A stretch of DNA of 64,000 bases. It comes from Rhexocercosporidium sp. MPI-PUGE-AT-0058. Lineage: Eukaryota; Ascomycota; Leotiomycetes; Helotiales. This document shows, one piece after another, positions 12,501 through 26,589 of the stretch (positions are counted from its first letter, which is position 1; the number at the start of each line of letters is the position of its first letter). A model generated the notes under the pieces. The model was not told the origin of the DNA and searched no databases. It saw only the letters and a program-made list of their open reading frames with translations. The stretch lies in the NCBI GenBank assembly GCA_020746875.1, contig JAGTJL010000008.1, positions 1,240,001 to 1,304,000 on the forward strand, in the 5' to 3' direction. The position numbers were made by a program, and so were the translations under genes.

Positions 12501-12734
12501 AGGTGCAAGAGAACTGTTCAGGTCTTCGAAGAGCTTCCTCAGGAATTCTGAAGATGCAAGCTGATAGGTATCAAGTTAGCAATAGAATAGAGATTCGGGT
12601 GTTGGTGTTCGAAACGGACCAATATCAGGGTGTTTGTTGATGTTCTTGACGGGGCAGCTAACGACCGCAAGTGAGGTTCTCAGGCTCAGCAGCTCGGCAA
12701 CGGGGTAACGACGCGTCTCGGCAAATACCGCCAT
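9582..12734 (-). CDS. Large disordered protein with N-terminal eIF4E-binding motif
   Basis: Three exons on the minus strand (12734-12620, 12560-10022, 9969-9582) encode 1013 residues. Introns of 59 bp (GTCCGT donor, GCTAAC branch) and 52 bp (GTAAGA donor) keep the frame. Residues 10-16 read YPVAELL, which fits the canonical eIF4E-binding motif Y-x4-L-hydrophobic and is preceded by Arg-Arg. Next come a short segment that looks conserved, around VRVTAGGRIVPNTR (about 148-161), a Pro/Gln/Met-rich low-complexity stretch, a probable coiled coil at about 365-419, and a long Ser/Pro-rich tail. No enzymatic domain is visible. By layout it could be a fungal counterpart of 4E-T/Cup-like eIF4E-binding repressors, but this is inference from the motif and disorder. 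The gene is certain; the role is not. Confidence 0.8.
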
Positions 12735-15650
12735 CTTCGAAGCTGAACTCTTCTTGAAAAGGCTGACGATCAGGCTACAAGGTGGTCTTCAGGGAGCCCG
12801 ACAAGTTTTGACCAACTCTGATGTGCAGCAGTAAACAAAGACTTGTTTGGTACAAGGAATGGTCGTGTCGGTTATCGGAACCGCAGTGGGGATCTGTTAT
12901 CTGGTAAGCTTCTGAATCGCCTCGAACTCTGTTCGTCCTGCTTCATTGATGACCACTTTCAGGCCAATTCTGCTGGGCGTCACCAGTAGAGTCACGAACC
13001 ACTCCACCCCAACAACACCATGTGGATCATCCCGATGCCATCCAACCCAGCATATGGTGTAGGCGCAGCTCCCAGGCTGGCCACGAGAACGACGCAGGAC
13101 AGGATAGGAGAGGACCAACTCAGAGATACGCCGACGATGAAATGAGACTCACCAGAGAACAGAGCACGACCAGGCCACGGGTTGACGTATCAAATGCCAG
13201 ACGGCGCGTGCTGGGTCGTAGACTTGGAGGGAGAGTGCAGGATGGGTTCAGCAAATGGAAAGGAATGTATAGAGAGGCGTCCAGAATTGTGGAGGATGAT
13301 GTTGTTGTTGGTTAGCGGAATAATGGGAGGGGAGGGAAGTAGGAATGCACAAGACATGGTGTGCGCGAGGCGCAGAGCAGTGCAGTGCAGTGTCGCGTGG
13401 CAGGAGCGATCCAGGACTGCGTGCAATCCAGCCATATGCAAAAGACATTCACCAGCTGGTCCCAAACGGGAAGGAAGTACTTTAGACGGTTGGGAGCTGC
13501 TTCAAAAGGTGAAAGGGTGGTTGCTTCTCTTTCGAGAATCTGCTGGACGCGGGAATGTCTGTCTGCTGGGTAAAAGGTGCTTTGCCATCTCTGGGATCAA
13601 AGCCACTGCTTTCTCTTCAGAAGACGTCCATCTGAAATCGCCTTCAATCTGTGGCAAGTCCCATACCACAAGATTGCCCGAGCTATAGGCTTTGAGTTCG
13701 TAGGAATGAATAGTGCTTCTTATGCCAATATGTCGCCTGTGCATTTTCAGATTTCCAGTCTTGTCTGTCCAATATGTACCGTTTCGTATCAGTGCCTCTT
13801 CAGCTCAGGCAGGAGCCATTGTCTGTTGAGTATGGAAATTCTCGTACAATTGTCCCTTTCATTGGGCAAGCAGAACCTCAAGATCCGGGGTACACACAAG
13901 TTTGTTCGAACCTAGATGGGCTGGTTTAGCATCTTTTTGATTTGTATTTCCAGCTCCCTTTTCAAATGGACTGAACTCCACAGTACAACAGACGAAGGAA
14001 GCAGATACCGAGCTGATATCTGCAGACTTACATATGCTTGATGGCACTTTTTTTTTGGTGACAGTAGGCCTAAATGACCGGCTGAGCCTCAAAGACTTCT
14101 TTCTTTGATTAAGGCCAATGCACACCATCGGCAGATGGAGGGAGCCTCAAAACTCCTGTTGCTTCACTCATGTTTTCATATTGTTCCCCCAGTATCGCAT
14201 ACTCAACGAAAAGTATTCAGAATGAGAGTTTGAAGTCTGATATCTTGATTATGGTACTGATGAGCATTTGGCGAGGGGGAAATATGAGCACACCTTCTAT
14301 CCATCCCCAGCCTATTTGAAAACTTTGACGCTTGTGGGCGACGAAGAAACATATGGGCAGGCTCTGATCATAAGTGCCGAGACACTGGCCTGAATGTTCA
14401 TCATATTTACCCAAACAGTCGCAAAGGGAGAAGTGCTAAAAGCTCTTAACTTAAGCTGAGGACGACGTGACGTCCGGAAATGAAACAAGCTCGGGAAGCT
14501 AAATATCATCACGTGAGGCCGTCTCACGCTAGAATGGATCGGCCTCCAATTTCCACTTTCCCTCACTTGACTTCGGACCATCAAGAACTGCCGCGATCGT
14601 AAGTTCTTCTACGAATACAAACCCCGAATACAACCCCGGGCAAGGATTCTATCAGATCTCACTTTCTGGACAACGCAGAGCTGAGGAGTCCAAAGTCGCG
14701 AGAGTGCGGTAGGATGACCATGTAATATTGCTGCGACTTGACACGTTCCTACAGGCTCCATGTTTTTGCTCTTACCATTTCTGGTCCTCGTCCGCAGCGA
14801 GCCAATTATCATGTACTTCGGACCCTGCTGGCGCTCACGCAACATGCGTCGCCCTCCTCCACCTTTATCAGCTAGTAGACGGTTGTATTGCAGAATCGGT
14901 CCTGGCACTGGTTTCTTGTGGATTGCGGTGGGTCATTTTACTGTCTTAAGAACAAAGATATCGAGATTTTTTGGTTTCTATGTCCGATATGTCATGCCGG
15001 CTCAATGCAGGCTTCTTCCCATTACGGTCTCTGTTCTAAACGTGATCTTCAGATCCTTCTCCTTTTGAAGTTGTGTTCGAGACACGCAACCCGATTGGCC
15101 ATGCGTTTACGAATGACATTTGGATCTCCAATTAGCAATTGTGTTGTCATTGTTTTGAGACTAATGCAGGCAATGTCGCCGTGGTATCGACATCCGCTTT
15201 GGCAGACCTAGCTGCCTCAAGGGTGACCCAGTGGCTCGCGAATGCAATTTCTCATTGGGGAGCGTTGTGCTTGCAAAAAAAAGTCAAATTTGATATCCTT
15301 TGGCTATCCGCGTTGTCCTCCCATTCGTCAAAATGACAATTTCGGGATCATCATCTCCATCAAATGGTAACAACTTCCCACATCTCTCGGAAACTAGCTA
15401 ATCAAAGGCTCTCTCGCCTGCCACCCAATTTTCTCCATCCAAGAAGGGTAATTTCATTAATTAACATGATTCATTACGCAGAAGAAGGACGCTCAGAAGA
15501 CGAAAAATTACCAGAATATCACCGCAGAGGCTCGACGTTGACCGCCGTCGCTACCTGCCCGTACACCAATTGTACGAGTATGAATCTCATGCTCTTGGTT
15601 CGCCGGGGTAGGTAGCATCGAGGATAGCTCCCCAGCACCGATTACAACAA
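12735..15650. other. Gene-poor region upstream of the eIF4E-motif gene
   Basis: This 2.9-kb stretch probably contains the promoter and leader of the large minus-strand gene. Open frames up to 168 codons exist (for example plus-strand 13182-13688), but they have no family signature, no splice partners and unremarkable composition. I see no transposase, reverse transcriptase or tRNA. It ends just downstream of the small Cys-rich protein gene. Confidence 0.45.
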
Positions 15651-16113
15651 CTATTCGAGGTGACCCTCGTTTCCTGCCCAGTTCCGTCCGTCCACTGTAT
15701 TCTGGATTCCGATCTTCCCTATCTTCTGAGGATCAACCCCGTCCATCGCGGTGATGGTAGTTGCGGTTGGTCCAGTGACGCTGGGGAATGGTTCAGCCAG
15801 CGGCTGTTTGACGGCCCAGCCACTATCCCAATCACTACCAGCAATGATCTCCATGAGGGTATAAAGGAGCATTCCATCTTCGAATCGTGGAACAAACACC
15901 TCTCGTGAGAGTCGGAAAGGAGCTTGCATTTGGGCCATTTCAGAATCGCGACCGTCTGCCTTTGGGAAACGTCAGAGGTGCCATCCCATTTACCACTGCA
16001 GGACTTACAAGACAATGTGCACAAGGCGCGTTATTTACCCATACCCAATTTGGGCAGTTGTAAGTCAACCAGTACTTGCACCGGTACTTGTAGTAGCCTC
16101 CAGAGCCACTCAT
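15651..16113 (-). CDS. Small conserved cysteine-rich fungal protein
   Basis: Two exons on the minus strand (16113-16009, 15959-15651) with a 49-bp intron (GTAAGT donor, AAAG acceptor) give 137 residues. The N-terminus opens MSGSGGYYKYRCKYW and has a CNCPNW-like core, with cysteines at 12, 20, 31 and 34 (C-x7-C-x10-C-x2-C, with His33). This arrangement could bind zinc. There is no signal peptide, so it is probably intracellular. From memory, short proteins with this opening are widespread in moulds and lack a known function; that is recollection, not a search. The C-terminal 90 residues lack further cysteines. The gene is isolated, with more than 2.9 kb of gene-free DNA on each side. A possible TATA element lies about 200 bp upstream at 16307-16318. 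Confidence 0.75.
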
Positions 16114-19100
16114 GTTGATGGACTTCTACCCGCTGGCAGAAAAGCGTTTGCCCACGTTAGTAAGACGCAGGAGAAAGAGGGTTGATAGGAAGCCCTTTTA
16201 AGGGTTCCTAATAGTTTGAGGAGAGAGCGTGGATCTCAATTGATAGACGTGCAGAAGAGGAGGCTGACCCTTCAAGTTCGAAAAAAAGAAAAGAGATCGG
16301 TGTCCAGGATATATAAGGCAGCTCCATGCTCCAGGTGGCCCCCTACCTCGCATAGCCTTGTCAGTCTGCCGACAGTGCATCAAATAACCCTAGCCTATGC
16401 CCCCTCCCTCTCCTCACCCTCGCATTCGAGCTCATTGCTCAGATATAAAGAAAAATGGACCGACGAAGGCGAAGGCGCATTTCGCTTAAAGAGTCCCGAG
16501 AAATCTGTGAGCTGGGGCGTTATCCTGGTGTATCCTGGGACGGACCACCTCGAAGCTTGCGAATTTTGCTCCTCACTTCGTTGCAACGCTGTTGCCCACG
16601 TGGTCAAAATCTCCATTGATTCCATGGTTCAACCCCATCGCTGATACTCTTGGTTCTCGTCACACAACGCTTACATTCTGGAAAGAAACTTTATAACAGA
16701 GTTTCGGAGGTCTGGAGAGCGAAATGCCCTCACTTGGCCCCGAAGCTCCTTTCAAAGTGCCCTGTATATCCCCTGCCATTATCAGATGGAGCAGGGTTCT
16801 AGGGTGTATCACTTCCCTAATGGCTGATGGCGTTCCTGGAGAAGAACTCATGAGCTTCTTCCGGTACCCAAATTGACTTTCCACATCCCCCTATGAGTCC
16901 GCAACCTGTCAAGTATGGGCGTTTACAGTGATGATGTACGAACACTTGATCACATCCTCGACACAGCCGTCCAATACTCGACGCCGGGGGCCAGATAGGA
17001 ACCTGCCGGTTCTCTCGTTCTTGCTGAGTCTGCTCATTTGGCGTGTCTGTTTCTGGGACATGCGTTTTCAACGATGCCCACAGGAATTCCGATAGGTAAA
17101 CCAGCACTCGGCCCCAGCGAAGGTTCTGTGGTGCCACCACACCCGTCAGCTAGCGTCCATGCCCCTGTCACCAGAGCGCGTTCACACCAGGGTCAGGATC
17201 ACCAGTGGACGTGGCCAGGATCTAGACCAGGATTGCCCGCAGAAGCCCTGCTCGCGCTGCCTTCCATTCCACGTGCAAAGAGCGCCGTCGAACGATGTCA
17301 GTGCACAAAGATGCAGCGATCGCTCGTGTCCTCCGGGTCCCGAGCCTCGCATCGCCGATTAATGAATAGAGGCTTGAGGCTTCCAACTTGGTATTTTTCG
17401 CAAGACTTAGATTAGGAAATTCCGTTGGGATATCTTTGAGCCCCTGGCATGGCCGGTCTGGAGGCTGCTGCAATTGTGGCACGATGGCTTTTGGGCTTTT
17501 GCCGATACTGTTCCGCCAGCCGAGGACTTGTTTCTAATTCGTCGGCCGATTATGGCAATCAGCTTACTTTATGTATGTGAGGCTCGAGATACAACGAGCA
17601 AGTGCAAAGGAGTGGACCGTTCGGAACTTAATTTGTTTCTGAAGAGGTCCCATCATCATCGTCAGTCCCGCTTCATCATATGGTCCATAGGTATCCCCAA
17701 AAAGCAGTCACGAAGCGAGAGACATGTCTTATCTAAAATGAGCTCGGGCCGGCGGGAGGCCCTTACCCGCTGTCAAATTCGCTTGCTTTAGTGGCCGTTT
17801 TGGCTGCGGCAGCGGCCCGTTCTAGCTCTTCGTCTTTGTGTAAGATTAGATATCATATTGGACAAACTGGGCGTCAGCACAAGAAACCAAAGACTATTTT
17901 CTTCAACAACATTCAAAATGTGCTGTGGACACTTCAAGCAAGTTGATGCAATGGCATTGCATCAAACCGACACACTCAATCACTAGGGTCGTCGCGTGGG
18001 GGCAACCCTGCTGCTTTTCCTCCACCAACATAGGGAGGGATCTCCAGCCACTAAGAGAAGTGGAAAGTTCTCGCTTCGAATTCCTGTCAATTTCGGAGCG
18101 CTTAGAGCATTTTGAATTATGAAGGAAAACTTTGGTATCAAGTCATGATAGGGCTGGATCATATTTTAGCCGTCCCATGCGCTGCCACCATACCGAAAAC
18201 ATAGAACAATACGAAGCTTGATCATGGAGTCCGAAGGGAGATCGTTATTCCTCCGAGTACCTGGTCCATTCTGTGCGAGTTTCCTATGTTGTGTAGCTCG
18301 AGGCTACTGTTGTTGCACTACATATTACCGGGTCGCGGGTCAACTGGGCTAAGCTGGTGCTCTTCATTGATTGACAAAGCCACCTTCTAGGATGATATAT
18401 AAAGGAAGGAGTGGAAAGTGTGTATGCGAAGGCGTTGGAGAGACAGAGTCGCGTGATTGCATGCGCACATAGAATATCAAAGTTTGGTAACTTTGGTCAC
18501 AGGTAACACCAATTTCTCCTCCTACAGCGAACCCACCCCCATCCATACTCTCCAAAAGGGAGAAGTGACTTCAACACCCACGCCGAGCTGCCATACCAAG
18601 AAGCCGATTCACGCTTCAAAACTATCTTAAACCGTATCACGCAGTGAGGGACACACTCAAATATGACTCATCACATCCCCTCTTTCTTTCACTATTTCTA
18701 GTCCGAAGTTTAAAACACTAACTCAGCGAACTTCCTCTTCTGGACTTAAATCTCAACGCATTTGCCGTGTGGTGGAGACTCAGTAAATGCTCCTTGCAGG
18801 CCAAATATTGATCTTGTAGGTAGGTGGGTAGGTATACGGGACGAAGGTTTCGCGATGCACAACATCTTGTCAGCGCTCGACCGGCCATCATCCTATTCGA
18901 CACTTGCCGGATACAATATTGGTCCACCCATACTCACACTCACTCGCACATGCCGCATGTTCTGGGGATCCTGTTGCTTGAATTATAATATTGGTACAAC
19001 CCCACGTTCTGCACGAGTTGAAATACATTACTAATATCTTGGAAATTTTGTTTGAGTTTCAGGCTTTGATTCTTTTTGATTTGGCTTCTGGGACGAGCCC

Positions 19101-19325
19101 AGACGAAAGTGAGTTTGGCTGCTGATGGTGGCCTCCTCGCATATTATCGCTTTCATTACATGACTCGCTGGCTGACTTGATGCAACCAGCTCCATCTAGA
19201 CAGCGAAGTAATCCCCTCTTATTTTGCGCCACCTAAGCTCCCCAAACAGAACCAGGATTTTATTTAGCCCTGAATAAACGTGTGGTCGTATCTTTCGCAA
19301 TGCATTGATCGGGATCCAACCCAGA
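16114..19325. other. Gene-poor region
   Basis: These 3.2 kb lie between the Cys-rich protein start and the 3' end of PRP43. TATATAAG-like elements occur at 16310 and near 18397. A minus-strand frame at 16817-17140 contains a Cys/His-dense stretch, but without a recognisable fold. No open frame is long or convincing. I see no obvious repeats longer than a few units. Confidence 0.45.
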
Positions 19326-21744
<2,419 letters not shown>

Positions 21745-21962
21745 GGTGATAGCTGACTGGAATGGAGGGTCTGTTGTGTTTACTTCAATTTGCGCAACAA
21801 GGCTGCCTCTGGGATTTTGGTTGACGAAAAAAAAGTGGCAGCGAATCTATTCCGATAACGAAACGCGCTAGCGGTTATCAGTCATGTGACAGTCCCCATC
21901 GCCAACGCCCAGCTCCCCGGATTCCAGTTTCATCTTCGAGTCTCCAATATCTTTCAGACACA

Positions 21963-22588
21963 ATGGCGAACGCAGACTCTCCAGATCCCACGAAGGACCT
22001 CCTTCCTGTCGCCAACAAAGAGGACGAAGTTGACCCAGTTGCGCCGGCTGCTGACCCAAAGCTGCCAACTCGGAAGGATGCCTCGTTGAAGGACTTCCTC
22101 TCCAAGATGGATGACTATGCGCCAATTGTATGTCCGAGTCCCTTCATTCTTCAACTGATCTAACTCCACTCTAGATCCCTGATGCAGTGACAAACTACTA
22201 CCTGACAAAAGCTGGTCTTCCTCCTCCTCCCCAGACAGACCCCCGCCTTGCCCGCCTCCTCGCTTTGGCAACCCAAAAGTTCATCGCTGATATCGCGGCT
22301 GATGCATATCAATACTCCCGCATCCGTTCATCAAATTCCTCGAACGCGAACAACCCTATGGGCAACCTTGGTGCCGCTGCGGGGTTTCCTGTCCCAGGCC
22401 AGCCAACTGCTGCGCCAGGGAGCAAGGAGCAAGCAGGTCGTGGTGGTCCCCTTGGTATACAACGACCTGGTTATGGAGGTGGCGGACAAGGTGGCAGCCA
22501 AAACAGGACAGTACTTACGATGGAGGACCTAGGAATGGCTGTTGGCGAGTATGGTGTCAATGTGAAGAGGGGAGAGTTCTACAGATGA
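21963..22588 (+). CDS. TAF10: TFIID/SAGA subunit TAF10
   Basis: Two exons (21963-22127, 22175-22588) with a 47-bp intron encode 192 residues. The first exon is acidic and Pro-rich and ends in a segment resembling other TAF10s ([14 protein letters not shown]). The second starts with the TAF10 signature [14 protein letters not shown], followed by the histone-fold helices. A Gly/Ala/Asn-rich insert (about 125-165) interrupts the fold before the last helix ([14 protein letters not shown]), as seen in fungal TAF10s. The protein is shared by the general factor TFIID and the SAGA coactivator. It shares a compact 218-bp promoter with PRP43 and is convergent with the mitochondrial S19 gene. Confidence 0.95.
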
Positions 22589-23045
22589 GGAAATACTTGG
22601 ACATACAGGGAGCCTGGCTTGGTTTGGTTCGGAGGCATGCAATGGATGGCGTTCAGTGCATAATGAGGCGTTACATTGCCATGGAATGGTAATCATCATC
22701 TGGGCAAAAGTGTTATATTTGCACAATGAAGGGTTGCTAGGATAATGAAAGAATGTACAATCCACAAATTCACAATGACTAATGCAAAGGCCGATGCCAT
22801 GTCTTTGTATGGATCAGATCAGAAAACATGTTCGTGCTTTCGAGTTCATCGTTGAATTTACGCATTACTTTCGAACACAGCCTCATCCCTTCTGCTTGAA
22901 AAGGTCAAGCAGTCTTTGATACATCTCACCAGTACGTGAGACTTGGTGGTTGACATTCCCTCTGAACAGTATGATACACTCGTTTTCCTACAGACAGTCC
23001 GTTGATCGCTCCCGAAACGCCCCTCCCTATGCAGTTCCATCCCGT
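22589..23045. other. Convergent spacer, TAF10 to RSM19
   Basis: A 457-bp spacer between two convergent genes, expected to hold both 3' UTRs. I see no further gene or repeat in it. Confidence 0.6.
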
Positions 23046-23481
23046 CTACTTGTTCTTGCTCTGCTTGTATGTGAATCGTTTCCTCGTCCTACATCATGAT
23101 CAGTCCGGATTCCGCTCCCAAAATAAGTCGGGCATACGTTGAAAACTCTCCAAGCTTGTGTCCAACCATATCTTCTGTGATGGCTACATCGTTGTAGATC
23201 TTCCCATTGTGCACTTGGAACACAAGTCCCACAAAGTTCGGGAGAATGGTCGCAGATCGGGCTTGGGTCTTAATCGGAGGAACCTTCTGTCCTGGCGCAG
23301 CTCTTTGAATGGGGAGTCTAATCAAGGTCAGAGGTTGGAAAGTTGCAAGTGATGTTGCCAGTCTTACGGCACGATATTGGGTCCTGTGAGCTGTTAGTGA
23401 TCATCCTCTTGGTTCAATCAGCCGCGTATTATCTATACCCTTCCAGACTGAGCGCGCTAGAAGCGCCCGTGTAGGATTCAT
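23046..23481 (-). CDS. RSM19: Mitochondrial ribosomal protein S19 (uS19m)
   Basis: Four tiny exons on the minus strand (23481-23439, 23383-23368, 23317-23138, 23088-23046) encode 93 residues. The second exon is only 16 nucleotides, yet phase and conserved residues demand it: joined, it gives SVWKGPNIVPLP. The body carries the S19 signature, with a VHNGK stretch, [14 protein letters not shown], and the basic end [11 protein letters not shown]. All four exon junctions preserve frame, and the introns are 49-55 bp. S19 is a small-subunit head protein; this form has the short basic N-terminus typical of the fungal mitochondrial version. It is divergent from MRE11, 321 bp away. Confidence 0.95.
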
Positions 23482-23802
23482 TGTTGTGGTGGTGATGTGA
23501 GCGTAGATTTGTTGTCCTCCTGAGCTCGCTTCGACAAAGTTCGCTGCTAAATTGAAAATGCCAGGCCAGGCTGCGACATCTGCAGGACTTCCATCCACGC
23601 TAAGGCCGTCGCGTCTCCCAGGAACTTGAATAAATACCGCGCATCTAGCCTTGCCCTCCACATCGAAACAACAGCGCAATTCCACATCACAACAACCAGA
23701 ACACTTATCTTTGGTTGCATATCTATCCGCAAAGGCTATTGAGGTACACCGCAAAATATCGACAAAAGCAGCCTGTTTCAGGCAAAAGCATCCACTTACA
23801 AG
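23482..23802. promoter_or_regulatory. Divergent promoter, RSM19 / MRE11
   Basis: 321 bp separate the start codons of the mitochondrial S19 gene and MRE11, so both promoters must overlap here. I see no clear TATA box; the sequence is mixed, with CA-rich stretches before the MRE11 start. The pairing of a mitochondrial ribosomal gene with a DNA-repair gene is visible; any co-regulation is speculation. Confidence 0.6.
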
Positions 23803-26069
23803 ATGCCTCAGTCAAGAAGTCCGTTTGCATATCGCTCTTATTATTAACTCATACTTACATGTACTATAGGTGCGGATACAATCCGTGTCCTCATTGCTAC
23901 AGATAGCCATGTCGGATATGAAGAACGAGACCCGGTCCGAAAAGATGATTCATGGAAGAGCTTCGACGAAGTTATGCGGTTGGCAAAGGATCAAGATGTA
24001 AGTAATTCCCTGTAGGATGCGCGCAGCATTTCTAACGGTGTCTAGGTTGATATGGTCCTGCTCGCTGGTGACCTGTTCCACGACAACAAACCATCTCGGA
24101 AGTCCATCTACCAAGTCATGCGATCTCTTCGACAGAACTGCTTAGGGGAGAAGCCTTGCGAACTGATGTTCCTTAGCGATGCAAACGAAGTCTTCGATGG
24201 TGCTTTCAACATCGTCAACTATGAGGACCCTGACATCAATGTTGCGATTCCCGTCTTCTCTATCCACGGTAACCATGATGATCCCACAGGAGATGGCCAT
24301 CTGTGCTCCCTTGATCTTCTCCAGGTCTCCGGACTGCTCAACTACTTTGGCCGAACTCCGGAATCGGACAGAATCGAGGTCAAACCCGTTCTTCTACAGA
24401 AGGGCAATACTAAGCTGGCACTCTATGGCCTGAGCAATGTTCGAGACGAGAGACTGTTTCACACCTTCAGAGATGGCCATGTCAAGTTCTTCACACCAAA
24501 AGTGCACAAGAATGAATGGTTCAACTTGATGGCCGTCCACCAGAACCATCATGCCCACACCGAGACCGGATACCTACCTGAGCGCTTCTTACCGGAATTT
24601 CTGGATCTCGTTGTCTGGGGTCACGAACATGAATGCATCATTGATCCACGCGAGAATCCGGAGATGGGTTTTCATGTCATGCAGCCAGGTTCCTCTGTCG
24701 CTACATCGCTCGTCCCTGGTGAAGCAGTATCAAAGCATGTTGCTATCCTTAGTGTTACAGGCCGCGATTTCACAGTTAAGAAGCACCGCATCAAGTCTGT
24801 TAGACCGTTCATTCATCGGGAGCTAGTGCTTGCCGACGACGACCGCTTCAAACGCCTTGCTAAGGTAAAAGACCACAGAAGTCAGTTGACCGTTCAGTTG
24901 GCCAAGGTGGTGACGGAGCTCATCGAAGAGGCTAAGGAGGAGTGGCTGTCCATTCAAGATCCTGATGATCCACCAGAAGAGATACCATTACCTCTCGTTA
25001 GGCTGAGAGTCGAGTACTCGGCACCTGACGGGGGTAAATTTGACTGTGAAAATCCTCAACGATTCTCCAATCGGTTCTCTGATAGTGTCGCAAACCGCAA
25101 GGATGTTGTACAGTTCTACAGAAAGAAAACAGCAAGCAGTAATGTAACCCTCATGATCAGACGAGACATTCGCTAACAATCACAGGGAAAACTGACTCTG
25201 GTGAGAAAGAAATGCCCGATGCTGATGTTCTAGCTGCTATCAGCAACGACAGTGTCAAGGTTGGAAAGCTTGTACATGAGTTTCTTGCAGCCCAATCGCT
25301 CAAGATTCTCCCTCAAGAGCCATTTGGAGACGCCGTCACCCAGTTCGTGGAGAAGGATGACAAGCACGCTATGGACACATTCATCGTCGACAGTCTTGCT
25401 TCAGGAGTCAGAGACTTGATGGGCTTGGATGACGAGGAAGACGACCTTGAACCTGCAATGGAGCGTCTGCGTGAGAAGCAAAATGCCGACTTCAAGGCTG
25501 GTGTCAAGAAGCCCAAGAGAAAGGGAATCCTGAAGCCTGTACCTGCAGGTTGGGACTCTGATGAAGATGGCGAGTGGGCTGACCAGCCTGGCTCAATGGT
25601 CTATATCGAGGATGGTGATGAGGAGGAAGACGTTACCCCCAAGCCCGCCGCGAAGCGTGGTGCAAAGAAGGCAGCTGCGGCAAGTGACGATGACAACGAG
25701 TCGATCATCTCAACCACAACCAAGAAGGCTCCAGCTAAGAAAGCCCCGGCTAAGAGAGCTCCTGCTAAACCCAAGGCTGCACCTAAGGCAAAAGCGCCCG
25801 CAAAGACACCCGCGAAGGGTCGGAAGAAGGTTTTGGAGCTAAGCGATGATGAGGATGACGATGTTATCATGCTAGATGATGAACCTGCCCCAGTAAAGTC
25901 ACAGCCAAAGAGAGCTGCTGCCACTACATCGAGAGGACGTCAGACGCAGATCAACTTCTCGCAAACTCAGGCAAAGACCCAGGTCGCCAAGGAGTTGAGC
26001 GATGATGAGATCTCAGACGATGATGATGACGCATTTGAGCCAGTTGCTTCCTCTTCTAGAAGAATGTAA
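23803..26069 (+). CDS. MRE11: Double-strand break repair nuclease Mre11
   Basis: Four exons (23803-23818, 23870-23997, 24046-25138, 25186-26069) encode 706 residues. Exon 1 is only 16 nt (MPQSR plus one base), spliced from a GTCCGT donor. Metallophosphoesterase motifs are intact: TDSHVGY (Asp17, His19), GDLFHDN, GNHDDP, the HQNHHAH segment and WGHEHEC. The capping domain and Rad50-binding region follow. The C-terminus is acidic, with SDDE repeats and a lysine/alanine/proline-rich stretch of KAPAK-type repeats (around 555-580) recalling histone H1 tails and suited to DNA binding, then an INFSQTQ element. Mre11 works with Rad50 and Xrs2/Nbs1 in end resection, telomere upkeep and checkpoint signalling. 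The intron before exon 4 is required to avoid an early stop. Confidence 0.97.
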
Positions 26070-26589
26070 ATACGTACCGATACGGGCAGACCGATATGGA
26101 ACAATGGGATATGCTTTGCGGGCATTGCGGTTGGAGTTTTCTGTTACTACGCGGCAATTTGGGTTAAGGCGGATTGGGGAAAAGCATTGCATTTTTGTTT
26201 TACGCATTACGACATGATGAATTACGATAGATTGTAAGAAATGGCTGGCGATAGCTGTTTCCATTGCACTTACTAATCCAACTCTCATTATTCTGAATGC
26301 ACCGATTTTTTTTCCCTTTTAGGTGAGTCTAATTCTAAGAGAATCTATTACCGAGCCGATTTGCGGCCAAACTTCGGCATTTCAACGCCCTTGAAGTGAC
26401 AGGAAACGCCTTTGAAAATTCTAACGTGATACCTTCATTTGTCAGTATAGTTGTATCTGCATATATATCCGATTTTTTTTTTCTGATATCCCACAAGACT
26501 TGCACACATTCAGAGAGCGTTCCATCTCATTCCAAAGACACATTTTAACCACAGAGCAGAAAATCCGGTGCTTGCAAATCCGCAACAAC
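26070..26589. other. Intergenic, MRE11 to isochorismatase-like gene
   Basis: 520 bp hold the MRE11 3' UTR and the promoter of the next plus-strand gene. A TATATATC element at about 26461-26468 lies roughly 125 bp before the start codon and is followed by a T-rich run. Nothing else is evident. Confidence 0.5.

Noticed and set aside
13182..13688. 168-codon plus-strand frame
   Set aside because: No recognisable domain, no convincing introns, and it lies in the expected leader region of the divergent large gene.
13890..13925. GTTCGAACC resembling a tRNA T-loop
   Set aside because: No acceptor stem or anticodon arm could be folded around it by eye.
16455..16620. 54-codon frame starting MDRRRRRRIS with a TATATAAG 140 bp upstream
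   Set aside because: Too short and compositionally odd; the TATA-like element can equally serve the minus-strand Cys-rich gene.
16817..17140. Minus-strand frame with a Cys/His-dense stretch resembling a zinc finger
   Set aside because: Cys and His spacing fits no finger class I know, and the rest of the frame is random-looking.
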